Source: Anisakis pegreffii (Eukaryota > Nematoda > Chromadorea > Rhabditida > Anisakidae). Taken from it: a stretch of DNA of 64,000 nt. Location: positions 1 through 64,000 of the forward strand of contig JAPYMA010000840.1 in the NCBI GenBank assembly GCA_035041965.1, given 5' to 3'. The position numbers and the translations under genes were made by a program. The notes beneath the pieces were generated by a model, which ran no database searches, was not told where the DNA came from, and was given only the letters and a program-made list of their open reading frames with translations. Shown here piece after piece: positions 25,001 through 37,109 of this stretch (the stretch's first letter is position 1; every line of letters starts with the position of its first letter).

Positions 25001-28000
25001 CATTATGCGTTGTCAAATAACATCCACCGATCGTTTTATTCTGCACTCGGAACATTGACGTAACAATCGTTATTTTCGAGAGACAAGTTCGGTGAAGATT
25101 ATCTTTATAATGCATGCGCAATACCGCCATCTTCATAATGCAACTCAATGACGTTCAACGTGATTTCTAAATATGCATACTTATCTGCTGGTGACATTCA
25201 TAAGACTAAGGATGTTTTTGTGCGACAAAAGGTCGTTAGCTGTATTCATTACTCATTTCTACTGACTGCCAAATATGGCACCACTAAGTCTGGAAACTAT
25301 TTTTAATGCAACGAACAGTTAATAGTAATCCTTTAGATCAATGAGGGAGAGTAGGAAGAATGTTCATTTATGCCAACGGAGTACCTAAAATTCCCTCATT
25401 GTAAGCTTTGACTAAAATCGTGATACTGGAACATAAAATGCGTGGGTAGATACTGTTTGATCGAATACTAGTGGATATTCAAATCTTGAACGGAGGATTT
25501 AATAGTGGAACTGGCAATTATTCGAGGAGTCTTGTATTTGGTTGAATATCGTATGTTTTCTGATTGCTGAATTTGAATTTCTTCAAAACATCGCAAATGA
25601 ATATATTCTGAATTTCGTTAACGAAATAATCATAGCGCTGATGGGAGAGAGCGGGGTAGGGAAGTGTTTAAATCAAAACCGAATTGAATCTATTCCCCTC
25701 CCCAGTGATATTGTGCAAAATATTATTGATAATAATAATTTTTATGAAATGCATCTGCGTTTTCTGCTGTTGAATACAGTCGACCGCAATAAAGCAGGGC
25801 GATTAATAATTCAAAGCGAAGGCGAACTGAAGCTCTCTCGTATGATATCATTCAGCTGTTTCCATATGCATTCTAACTTTATGGTAAAATATGAAAATGT
25901 GTTATGAATATTATGTTGGTAATGCATTGTAATGAATAACGTTTCGCAAGCGAAAAAAAGCGACAAACAGTGAAATTTGATCAGATTCGTATTGAATGTA
26001 ACGCTCTATGTAATAAAGCATGAATAATAAGGCAACGCTTCTGACGGTGAATCAATAAAAAATGTCATACTAATAACATTCGTATTACATATCAAATCAG
26101 CGTTACTTTTTTGTTGTTTGAAGATAATTTTTGATGAATCAAGCATCGTGAACAACACTCAATGATTCAATTAGGTTTCATCTATTTCTAATAAGCTGAA
26201 CGACTGAATTCGAGATGAACGAATCTTGAGTAGATATCATATCGTTCACAAATTCATAAATACGCTCCGAATATATCAACAAATTTGTTCTCATTCGAAG
26301 AAATTTGACTGAAACTTAATGAAAAATACTGCCTATTCGTGTGGGCTGATGAATCTCACAATTTCTTGTCATTCTTTCCATCATCTATTATAAATATTCC
26401 ATTGGGTGATTAACCAAATTTTGCCCGCAATGAATTCTAATTTCCTTCAAACTGTTTCCCATTCAACTGGAACTTTCCATATGATTTATTACTTTCAATG
26501 AATTTACAACCATCTGAATCCTTTACGACGGCAGTGTAGCGAAAGGTGAACATTCGAAAATTGTTCGACCAACTGAACCTACGATTCGGATTACTAGATG
26601 CGTTACATTGATTAGGAAGCACAAATACAACAGCAGTTTGTCAATAATCCGAACTAATTTCTCTCATTTCAGTGACCTTTCCTCGGCATATATAATACTC
26701 CCAATAAAAACATGAATTCATTTCGAAGAAATATGCATTCAGAGAAAAGAACTTGATGAAAGTTTGAGTAAAAAACTATAACTTTTATCACCGGCTAACA
26801 TCAAAGTACTTCCCGAATAAGTGATCACAAACGATTCGACATTATAATCGATACGTGCAGCCGTTCATAATCTCAAATCACTGTCATTTCAAGTGAGCCA
26901 TCCACATGTTTCATTGAACGCTTGCATACAAGCTTCACTTTTTATCAGTCTCCGTCTGTCTCATACAGTTGCCGATGCATCAAGGTAACCGATTACAAAG
27001 GGCACAACTGCAGCTACTAGACCATTTCTTTGAATATCTTCAGCTTCGAAAGCTAAACAATCCTAACTCTTTTCATAATTTTAACTATTATTTATTGATT
27101 TTATGTTTAAGATCATTCTGCAAATAACAACCAAGTCGAGAGCGATTATGTTTGAAAGATACAAAATTCCGTTGAACAACGCTACTGCGATCAACTAATG
27201 CAACAGTGGCGAATTTTTGGAGCTGTTCACCGCAATTTCGTCTGATCAAGAAAAAATCCTCTTCAAAAATAGTCATACAATGAATTTAAAAAATGATAAG
27301 TACGGTGTATTGATAAAGGCATGCAAGCGTTTGTAGGTGTTTCAATTTCACAACAAAATACACCTTCTTCACAAGCTGCAACTAATACCATATCAATCAA
27401 TCACTATGACAACCAATCAATTTCAAATATGTACCACATATCAATTAACGCATTCACTGCAATAACATCTGAAGTATTCGAACTCAAACACGAAAAATCA
27501 TCCGACTAGGAATGAATACAAATTCGTCGGCACGATCATGTTTTATCATATAGTTAAAGGAGTATGCAAGTCATTTGATACGAGTGATATTACGACAAGT
27601 ACATAATCATGCGTTAACACCTACACGCACATAGGTGCACTGTTTATTGTCAGTAATTTCATGCTCTTAAAATGTGAAGGACGCACGCTTCTCGAGTTTA
27701 GGTATCACAGTTTTATGAACTTTTAAAACGTGCTTGCAGAGAATATGCACAAAACTAAAAATCTGTTTTGGGGTAATATTTACATGAATGATAAAAGTTT
27801 CCTAAACTATAATATGCACGTTTTCAAAATGGATAATGAAGAACTGATGGTTGAAGGATGTAGTTAGAATATAAAGGATCAACGACTGCTCATCTTGTGA
27901 AGTGTTTCGACGTGAAACAAATTCTTTTGAACAATGAGTGAGGAAAAAAACAGTTAACCAGCGAGAAAAACCAACTGAATCCAGTTATCAATAATCAGCT

Positions 28001-28891
28001 CCCTTTAGAAGGAAATGTCTCATGAATTAGAAATAGCAATCAGTACAAAGAGAACGGAACCAGGTTTATTTGGTACTTTAATTCAAAACGTATTAAATAA
28101 GAGAAATCGAAGAAACATTCTTTTTTTCAAGACACATTTCTGCCATATTTTTGTACCTAACTGATACATTTAGAAATGTTGATATTATGAGCAATTTTCG
28201 GTATCAATGTGTTCCGAATTTCGGGTACGAAGAAGATTCACGGAATTTCTGCGGCACATATTCCTAAAGTTTACGGACAATCCAGGCTTCTGCCGAAACC
28301 CTGACTAATTGTGTCTCAGTGGATCGTTGAAATTTTACTCTTTTTTAAGTGATACGCATTCACATTTTTTCCGCAAACCACATCACTTTCAATCATTTTA
28401 AATTAAAATGCGAGAGCGCGATGAAGACTGATGAAATAATAACTTTCGAAGCTATTTCCTGTGCTGAATGGAGGATAGTGCGAAGAAGGATAAAAGCGGT
28501 ATAATAGAAACTGATCCATAAGACAAAATTAACAACCATAAGAATAATCAATAACGTCAAACATACTTCCAAAATTTGTATATATCAGAATAATCGATTC
28601 AATCAAACACAGTTTAAAAGTAATAACATGTTTATGAAGATTTATGCGAAAATTTTATGAACCAAAAAAGAGTGAGATCCATCCAACGGTAATGCAAAGA
28701 ATGACAAAACTTTTCAAAGAAATCAGAAGAATAGTTCGTATCAAAATCAAAAAAAAAAGCTCGTATAAAGCTCGAAAAATCACGCGAATAAATTATTTCA
28801 GAAATACTGACCGATATGAAGGTCGTCGGTTGAGTTGTTCTCGCCTTCGACGCGCTTCATCCTCACTGATTATCTCGTCGGTGGATGGATT
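12509..28891 (-). CDS. crh-1: CREB-family bZIP transcription factor (5' end not placed)
   Basis: A cAMP-response-element-binding activator acting in the nucleus. Coding exons in order are 28891-28812, 16260-16151, 15484-15404, 14543-14368, 14069-13871, 13647-13518 and 12662-12509. Their phases join without conflict to give 309 residues plus stop. Exon 1 ends in RREQLNRRPSYR, the kinase-inducible domain with its PKA-type serine; exon 2 continues MILKDLETVDK. Exons 3-5 are Gln/Ser/Thr/Pro-rich transactivation sequence containing a LKTMTNDAP stretch like CREB Q2. The last two exons carry STRKRQVRLLKNREAAKECR, the basic region, and a leucine zipper ending ELYCRKEKTEL. The acceptor at 14069 is weak and chosen for phase. 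The first recognised exon starts in phase 0 without ATG, so a short N-terminus is missing. The 12.5-kb intron separating the phosphosite from the rest is notable. The symbol follows the C. elegans orthologue by inference. Confidence 0.9.
12779..12870. repeat. 34-bp tandem repeat in last CREB intron
   Basis: A 34-bp unit ('atcactactttcatcaccac' followed by 'tgttcgtatcattg') occurs twice in full, plus a partial third copy that decays into 'atcactacttttataatac'. Confidence 0.8.
13419..13440 (+). other. Degenerate SL1-like sequence in CREB intron
   Basis: 'tttaatcacccaattttgag' matches the SL1 exon with two substitutions in these 20 bases; the first two bases also differ. Like the exact copy at 8139-8160 it is followed by 'atta' rather than a GT donor. 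It may be a second, older leader copy or chance similarity. Confidence 0.3.
14151..14204. repeat. (AAT)n microsatellite
   Basis: About 18 perfect trinucleotide units in the CREB intron between the exons at 14368 and 14069. It produces the poly-Ile reading frame on the minus strand, which is an artefact. Confidence 0.95.
17508..17574. repeat. Imperfect palindromic AAT/ATT microsatellite
   Basis: A run of AAT units changes to ATT units around 17550, so the tract can fold on itself. Lies within the large CREB intron. Confidence 0.85.
20563..21560 (+). pseudogene. Non-LTR retrotransposon (LINE) reverse-transcriptase remnant
   Basis: Disabled pieces of a LINE reverse transcriptase lie in order on the plus strand, in the large CREB intron. 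At 20563 there is a block like the first RT aspartate motif (KEVFDSVQ, after a stop). The open frame 20694-20948 contains FRQGITTSPILFSDYL, corresponding to the GVRQG..SP motif. It then has LRFTDEITLI in place of the catalytic F-A-D-D box. Downstream (to about 21470) are frame-shifted fragments like the C-terminal region of RTE- or jockey-like LINE proteins. Numerous stops and frameshifts and the altered FADD box show it is inactive. Exact clade and 5' limit are not determinable here. Confidence 0.7.
21981..22028. repeat. (AAT)n microsatellite
   Basis: About 16 perfect units in the large CREB intron. The resulting poly-Asn open frame is not a gene. Confidence 0.95.
25542..25907 (+). CDS. Unrecognised 121-codon open frame, doubtful
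   Basis: One of the longest uninterrupted plus-strand frames in the window, lying inside the large CREB intron and opposite in direction to it. It opens on a non-ATG codon (TTG). It contains ALMGESGVGKC, which resembles a Walker A P-loop (GxxGxGK) but lacks the following Ser/Thr. No Walker B or family context is evident. I do not recognise the product. It may be a chance frame or a decayed insertion. Confidence 0.15.
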   Translation: MNIVCFLIAEFEFLQNIANEYILNFVNEIIIALMGESGVGKCLNQNRIESIPLPSDIVQNIIDNNNFYEMHLRFLLLNTVDRNKAGRLIIQSEGELKLSRMISFSCFHMHSNFMVKYENVL

Positions 28892-31800
28892 CTGAAATGA
28901 GATTCTTCAATAATAATCTATTTTTCGTTCAAAAACGATACGATTACAAAATCTCGAATAAATTCTACTCCGATTCGGTCGACTGCATTCAAACGTACGA
29001 AGATCCACTCCTTCACTATGCCATTGATAACACGATAATTTAAAATTTTTTCTAAAGCCTTAATTTTTTGAAGCTTAAACTTTTTTAAAGGCGATAATTT
29101 AAAATGCTTGAAATTGCGAAATGTCCTTAAAAAAGTGTTACATCTGCTGATAAGTGTCTGCCTACATGGATACACTACCCTACACTTAATTACAACGAAG
29201 AACATTCTCGCGAATGCAAAAGCCCACAAGAATCACTAATCAGTATTTAGATGAATGTTCAAACAGTAGGCATAGATAATTTATTCATGAACAAATATCT
29301 CAAAAATTATTGATGAACGCTGATGACATCAGTGATAAAAATGAAGTTATTTGAAAAAAATAAAAAAACAAATAAAAACTTAAACAACACCACCCGTACC
29401 CATACCCGAATAAACCTGTTATCAAATCAATTCACTATTTCGATCACCACGAATTGACTGGTTTTCGCCATTCATACATTATACGTTTGAATTTCATTTA
29501 ATTAATATTTATATTCTATTATCTACATTTCAAAACCGATCATATCCGATTAGCACAGTCGGCAACTCACTTAATCATTAATTAACTGAAGCCAACCACT
29601 AAAAAGTTATAATCATAGCAATGAAATTTTCATTGCCTCTGGGTTGTAGCATTCAACTCATGGAATACACATTAACGACTTCGGTTGAAATAAATTATTA
29701 AGGAACGAATAATTAAGCATTTAATTACCACTTCCTGTGCACTCGTTGACGGATTATGAATAACTGACGGCTGTAAAGACATTTGCTGTTAGAGTAATAT
29801 CTAATTCAATTTGTTAGTTGCTTTCGATCAGAGATCTGTTGCTCTCTCTCTAGGAGAACATCGACTCTGAAATATCCATCTTGAAGTCGCGTGATATCAT
29901 CAGCCAAACATCACTTTTCAGTTGTGAGCAGTGATCGTTTAATAACTCAACGTAAACTTCGAATATAAACAACGACGCACGTGATCAGAAAACGAGGACG
30001 GGAAAAGACAGAGACAGCGAAAATCACCGCTGGAGTTCCGGACGCGAACGGAAATCACCACAAGAACCCCGTGATGAAAAGAGTCGCTCCTTTACATGAA
30101 CTCATGAATGTTCACATCATGAACTCCTTTACATGAACAGAGGAAAAGACATCATGAATGTTATGTTCACATCATGAACTCATGAAGAGCACAAGAGATA
30201 AGCAATATCCATGAATCGATTTAAACAAAAACAACAACAAAAAATGTAAGCATCCACTTGCACTGAATTATTCATGAACATTGTCGAATAATGAAACATT
30301 GATAAGAAGTAAACAACAAAATAATTGCCCACTCAATGAATTCATACTGTTTGCTTGATTTGCGATTATTCAATAGGATTCTAAAGCTTAGTTTGAATAC
30401 TTGCAATAAACGATAACGGAAAGCGACTGGATTTTGAAAGAACTTTTCAATAAAATGAGTTGTTGCATAAAAAACATTTCTGCTGCAGTCGTCAATGACG
30501 CGAAAAGTGTGAATGAATATTGATAAGAAAAAGATGGAATAATGGTTTAATGATGACTCAATTTAAAGAGAAAGTTCGCTGAACAAATAGTATTTGTTAT
30601 CGATGTTTCAAACAAAAACAATTCTTAGCTAATTGATTTGTTCTTCAATTGAAAGGATTTTCACTGCTGCGCAACTCAAACGCTCTATAGAAAATGGCAT
30701 TTTACAAAGAACATTTCAATGGCTTAGAAATGATAGCGCTGAACTGGAAAAGTGCTAATGAAAATTTTCCAATGTAATATAGTGCAGCACTTAGAAATGT
30801 ATGGAGAAAAAACTGTTCAGTCACTGTGAAGAATTTAATTCCGAAAATCACAATGATAAAGTGCAGTGAAGGGAACTGAATCACTTACTGCTACAAAACA
30901 AGAAAAAAGAGAACAGTGAACAATCAGTGCTGATGGTGACTATTAATTAATACATCCAAAAGGGAAAAACGAGCGAATAAGCTCACTTAATATGTACTTT
31001 TCATTGTGCAAATACAAACTTATTGTTAATGAGTACAAAAAAAGTGGTGCTGCGAGAATTATCACTGAGGTATTGTTGTTGCTGAAGAAACGATTCGAAA
31101 CGTTCATTCATGTAATTGTCTGGTTTTGTGTGGAACAGATTTAATAAACAAATGTTCTTAATGAACCATTGCGAACACGAAAATAATTCAAAGAAACCAA
31201 ATAGCTAGCTGATTTTGATTGAAGCACGTAGTTTGCTGAGAACTGATCATTCAAATCAAGTCTTAATCTTAATAAACAATTGATGAACAAACTTAGCATT
31301 CGAATTAAGAACATGAAAAGGATTCAAGAACATAAAAAGTGGCTCAAATGAAACAGGATGTGCCTAGTGAATGATAAGAGAAAAATGCGGATGAAAACAA
31401 CTAAAATTATTGATTAGACGGAAACGTGTGAATGAAAACTGCTGATAGAAACCAGTTGAAGGTTTTCAATGGATACAAATGAAATAAATTTAAAATATAC
31501 GAACAAACGCTCATAACAATAAATACTTTTCGTATCATTATCACAATCACAACGGTGTGTTCTCATAGGATGAGCACTCGAAATCAAATTCGTTGATTAG
31601 GTTTCATCAATAACTTATCAGATATTTAGTGTGCAATCTCAAAATACTTTGATGGTTTCGAAGTACACTTTCGAAATAACTACTCTTTAAGAAACAACAA
31701 AAAGTTTCGAATTATTATGATGAAACATATACCTTACAGACGAGTACAACATTTTCAAATCACTTCTGCGTACTATCGAAATTTTCAAACGTCCCCTGAT

Positions 31801-34636
31801 AGGGCGGTATTTATGAAGCTAATTATGGATTTTTCACATTAAAATGTTCACTTATTCGAGTGCATTAGAACTGACTGAACTCTCCTAATGAATAAACTCT
31901 ATAGATGAACATCAGTGTAGTTTAAAAAAACAGAGGAAGACGAACAGATGATGCTACCGTTAGCTTCGATTGGATATGCGTCTTCTGTGAAATTAAAAAA
32001 AAAACAACAACGCTTTCGACATGAATAAGCAGCGTGTTTCCTGACGAACAAAGCTAGAAAATCGTTCTTCAATTGGATCAATAAATTCTATTTGCTACAC
32101 AAATTATGTCGCAATCCACTGATCGCATAATAACATTAATGTGATACGTAACACCACGTTGAAAAATTAATTCAGAAAATCATAAATCACATATATAACC
32201 AAACAGCTTTCTACACGCTCTTTAATGTCTTAACAATACATCAATATTCGTCCCTTCGTTCGAAACTGCTCTATTGTTCATCACAAATAACTGCGACACG
32301 AAGTATTCGAAATTTCGTTTTGAAATACTTCATTCACAAATTTAACATACTTGCATCATTCAACATCAGACATTTGCAGATAACATTTGGATGATAGAAT
32401 CAACTTGGAATATTTGTGTTGTGATCTGTTACGACGGTTATGATGCAAAAATGCGTTAATGAAGTAAGTGAGCCAGTTCAGGATGAATATCCGAATGCAA
32501 AGCCAGGTGAAACGAAACGTAGAGGGTTCATCAATCTCAATTTTTGTTTCTGCTCTATTAGATAGCACTGAATGTGCGCGTTCGAGATTGATTGTTTCAG
32601 TGCGTTCACCGAGTGTTCCAATTCACTGAGCTGATTACAAAAAGCTCTCTGTATTGCAAGATTGCTGCTCATCCGGAACAGAGTATATTGCACATAATCG
32701 TTTAAGATTCAATAAAACGAATTTAATACGAACCTCCAACAAAAATTTCAACAAACTTCCAATTCATCAGTCAATCAATCAATCAAACAAACTCTTTATC
32801 AACATTCAAAAAATGGCGTCATATTCTATCGTCAAAATTCACATGTGCAATCTGTTATGATGCATGAGCACCACAGTACCGCTACATGAACATCATCACA
32901 CTAGCATGATGGCGCTATTATCAAATTCAGTTGAAAAGTCTCGAACATCTAATAGAAATGGTAATCTTAAAGCGTCTTATTCGGGGTCAAGGCTCCGAAT
33001 ATATTATACCAGCTGATGTGATGAACACTGAAAGTGAGTGTAGGTAAATACCAAATATTTTTGTTTACGCTCAACGCAAACAGAACACACTAAAGTTATC
33101 GCCAGCAATTCCGATCAGCTGACAAATTACTTCACAAATTTCAATTCGAAAGTTGTCGACCGTCCTCGAACACTGAAAGGGATGATAGCGTTCATGACGA
33201 ACTGAAGTCTGCTTAATACATTCAACTGTTTTCTGTTTTCAGTGCGCTCTAACATCAGAACACCTCTAAAGTACATTTCTCATATTTGAATCGTGTTGTT
33301 TTCTAAAGCAAAAATTAAATTCTCTTCATTCGTTCAAACATTGCCGTCAAATTGTAATGAAATACAAATTTTTTCATCGAAACCTTCCAGAAAACAATGC
33401 AATTACCGACGTCAATCTGTACTTAAATGATAAGCGACTGATTGCACGTATGTGATTGGAAGTATCACTGAGCTAGCTTGTAGTCTAACTTATTGAATAT
33501 TACCGATGTTTGCGACATCAACATCAAAAGGCAATCTAGGAAATGCGTTTCAGCTGACCTTAGAATGTGGAATTTGTTTAAAATTATTGACACTTTAGAC
33601 CAGTAGGAAAAGGTGGAATACAGTTTACGAGGACTGCTTCAGACTTATAGTCGCGAAAAGGATGTGGAGCCAGCAAGCCCCACTTTTAACCCCATCGAAA
33701 GATCAGATTAACTACTCGAATTTCTGTAAACCATCGGGTTGTTGCCTGTAGAAGTGAACTGAATCAGTGCAGCTGTTCGACCCTCCAAGATAATGCAAAC
33801 AGTTTCTCAATTACGAAATTCTTCTGTTCAAATCTTACGTTCTAGCGACTTATATAACATCCTCATTTGTCTCTGTAAAAACTGAAACATAAAATATGGA
33901 ATTGACGGACTCCAACACAACCCATAAACTACTGCTAAGGAGAGTAATTATTCAATACAAACCTGAGCGGATATTTATTCCAATGAAAATTACAAAAGTC
34001 GATTAACGATAACAACATAAACAACAATAACAACAATAATAACAACAACGAATCATCAACAATAAAAATCAAACTCTATAAATATATCCGAATATTCTTA
34101 TAATATACAAACACATTTATGGAAGTGAACAAGTTAATCTCACTATAATATGATCTCCTCAGATAAAAATTTGTAACACGATAAAGTTTACAGATATTGT
34201 TATCTTTTACTTCAAATGAATAGCCGGGCCAGTCAACAGTTAATAACTGTCATAAACTTGAATCGGAGAAAATTTTTCGCAATCGTAGAGAAATTTTAAG
34301 GTAGAAAATCTCATATGGGATGATCAGATCTAAGCAGCGAATGTCTAAAAAGTAGGTAAGCATGAAAGTTCGTATGTGATTTCTGCATTTGCGTAACTTA
34401 AATAAACTCTCAAATTGTCATGCAATTAAAACTAGTGAACTGATTTGTAGCAATTCAACAAGGAACACAACTTTTGTTAGCGCTTTTCTGAAAAATTATC
34501 AGCGATTCATTACTGAAATACTTAAATAAATTGTGAAATGAATTTTGAGAATAGTTTAAAGAGTGCAATTAATTGCAATGCAATCATCATCAAAACAACG
34601 TCATTCAAAAGCAAAGTGCATGCATCATTCATTAAA
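28892..34636. other. Region upstream of recognised CREB exons; candidate N-terminal exons only
   Basis: No conserved gene was recognised. Two short minus-strand segments could be upstream CREB exons: 32672-32610 (starts ATG AGC AGC, phase-0 donor) and 31984-31958 (27 bp with a very strong polypyrimidine acceptor, phase 0 on both sides). Positions 30085-30185 contain short repeats of 'catgaactc' type. The remainder is AT-rich without signals. Confidence 0.45.
32610..32672 (-). CDS. Candidate first CREB coding exon (tentative)
   Basis: An ATG-initiated minus-strand frame reads MSSNLAIQRAFCNQLSELEH followed by S, then meets a donor TCG|GTGAAC in phase 0. This is the phase required by the first secure CREB exon at 28891. 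Joined directly it would give a protein of about 330 residues, close to the usual CREB size. The donor is not ideal and no homology supports it. The frame also stays open beyond the donor, so it could belong to something else or be chance. Confidence 0.25.
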
Positions 34637-37109
34637 TCATTGTTCAACGCCCCATGCCTCTTCAAATCCACTCGTTAATTTTGCACACGTCAACGCTGCA
34701 CTCAGCGGGAAGTTACTGATCTTGATCTCTTCTTCTGTATAGTCAACGTTCACCTCAAAAATTGAAAACACAATAAAAGTGAATTTTAATATTATAATTT
34801 GAAATATTAATTGACGACAAACCAAAAGAAACTGCCGTAATGGGAGAATATTAATGATGTTACGACTCTTCAGATCATCAGCATCTCATCGCAGGCACTG
34901 CCATATCAGAAGGCATTCTTAATCAGGAAGCAACATCAGAAAGATATCCGGAAAACTCAAGACAACTGCCCAACCTCCCCCCCTCCCTCCGCCACTCCCT
35001 TTGCAAAATTGCTCGGTGGACAATTATTATCCGGAGTAATAGTTCCTTTCAACTGCTCCTTGGCAATTATCTCCTGAACACCCACGGGTCAGGGACCCTC
35101 GAGTGTCTATGAGACCTTCAAGGCCACTGACCCTACTTCTTCCTCTCGAGGAATCTCGACTTCGGGGCCGAAAAAATTCGAAGATATAAGCCAGTAAAGA
35201 TCTTTAACATCTGACGAAACCAAAAACCCTGACTAAAATTCACTGAATCGGACAGAACAAAACTCCAATATCGAAAAGCTTTCAACAATATATTCGGATA
35301 CATTAGTATCCACAATCATCCAATATTGAAAATTTAAACAGTGGTCTGAGATGACTGGAATATGTGTATCCATCTGCGACTAACGATGATTTCAAATGAA
35401 TGTCCGTTAAGAATTTCGACTGTGAAAAGCAAACGGGAAATAGTTCAAAGGTTACCACATCCAAACATGTCTGACCATCCAGTGAATCTATCAACTAACC
35501 CTAAAGCCACCTGAATTAAAGGAGAAATGGATGATATATGCAGTTCAGAGAAGGTACTTACTTTGCCTCGTGCAAATCCACCAACAACGATTGCAACAGC
35601 TCGATTGTCACCCGTTTTTGCGATTTCACTACATTTGATCAACGCGTTCGCTTGAAATGAAGTGAGAATCTTACGACAGCCAACTGGCAAATGCACACTC
35701 ACTGGATTTCGTATCACTTTCAGTAATTTAGCAGAACTATCCGCCGCACGAATCGACAGCTTATGCAGCAGCTGAACTGAAATCCGGATTGATTGACTGA
35801 ATTGTTTTGAATATCAAAAGCAAATTCAGCGATTCATAAACGTTAAGCACACACAACTTCGAATGCTGTATGATGTAAGCACAGTTTTCTGGAAAAGAAT
35901 CCTCTAATATTTTTCTCTGGTATCTTACATGATGAAGACCAGTTTTACCAAGGCAAAAACAAATCGAGCGAGAGTAATAATTAGTGTATGGCAGGGAAAC
36001 AAAGGAGAGATTTATGAATCTGATCCCGAAACTTAAGAGAAGCTAAGATACCCATTAATCCACAAAATCTGTCGAACGTTCTCGGAATTCGAGTCTGTGG
36101 ACTGACTTCGATGAGGACATTGTTCGTTGTGTGGATGAAAATTTGTAGAAGATTTGCTCGATTCAAGGGACTGTCCAATAACATTAATAAACACTGAAAT
36201 CAAACGAAATGAAACGAAAAACTTTGTAATTTCATTGACAAATGAAATGCATAAAATTGAGATTATTGAAAGCTTGAAATTATTAAAATCTATTCATACA
36301 AGTCAACAGTGACGATGGCTGATTCGTTTAGAATCCGATGAAATTACTTCGGAACGAACACTTGTAACTTCAACACCTCTATTGATACAGATGGTTCGAC
36401 TTGTCATATACTCGTTTAATTTCCTACCTGATGCAAAATATCTGGTCTGTAGTTGGCAGGATCTTTCTTTTGGTTCTTCAAAAAATTCGCGTGTTTATCA
36501 CTACTCAGTATCACGTATTCTTTACCAACCTGAAAACGCATGTGACGTTACCACAGTTCATCGTGCACATAACTCAACAACTCCATACATTCTGATATCC
36601 CGACCCCGAATTTCAGCTTCGAATGTAAACTGTGAGATAACACCTCAATCTAAGCTTTCATTAACTTTTCCAAATTCCACCCTTACGCAAGACAGAAAAT
36701 ATATTCGCTCAAAACGTCACGCTATCCCAATCGACAATTGAGACGTCCTGGTTTCGAACAATGTCTCTAGAAAGAATGCTGAATTCGCTTCAAACCCAAT
36801 CGGAAAGGCACCACCACTGTAGTTCAGCCCGACTAATCTATTCAGAATATGCCTCAGAAAAAAGAATTTCGCTCCAGTCACTTGCCTCTAACTAAATAAC
36901 AGATACGAATCTTTTTCAGAATTCAAGCTTTGCTCGAAAAGTGAAATCATTATAAGAAAACAACAAACTTTAGCGCTTTCTAATGAACATTTTTCTAAAA
37001 TGATGATTAATTTTTTGTGCGCATCCGATGCGTCATCCTCATCGACATCTGTTTTCAATCGTTTCGATGGTGGAGGCATCGCTGAATTGCTGAAATTCAA
37101 TGCGGTCAT
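34637..37109 (-). CDS. emg1: Ribosome biogenesis methyltransferase EMG1/NEP1
   Basis: A SPOUT-class methyltransferase that N1-methylates the hypermodified pseudouridine of 18S rRNA and is needed for nucleolar 40S subunit assembly. Five exons, 37109-36969, 36529-36428, 36193-36052, 35776-35562 and 34753-34637, join in phase to a complete 238-residue protein; the human protein is about 244. Family blocks appear in order: KKLIIILEKCSLESAK, YRPDILHQ, LLDSPLNRANLLQIFIH, PQTRIPRTFDRFCGLM, LLKVIRNPVSVHLPVG, the cofactor-site VVGGFARGK, and the C-terminal ISNFPLSAALTCAKLTSGF. The N-terminal 20 residues are a typical unconserved basic/acidic tail. The ATG at 37109 was chosen because codons upstream in frame include no ATG. 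It stands alone, about 3 kb downstream of the integrin stop, same strand. Assignment is secure. Confidence 0.96.
34970..35185. other. GC-rich pyrimidine-rich island in EMG1 intron 4
   Basis: This stretch has a C-run ('cctccccccctccctccgcc') and blocks such as 'gggtcagggaccctcgag', in strong contrast to the AT-rich surroundings. It shares the 'tattactcc'-type motifs and a 'ccctcgag' block with 50650-50850, so the two may be copies of one diverged repeat. No function is assigned. Confidence 0.4.

Larger units (their letters stand above)
16261..28811 (-). other. 12.5-kb CREB intron
   Basis: Separates the exon ending in RRPSY from the exon starting MILKDL; the Arg codon is split CG|A. It contains a LINE remnant (20563-21560), two AAT-type microsatellites and the open frame at 25542-25907. 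No other conserved coding sequence was found. Its size would allow an internal promoter. Confidence 0.75.
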
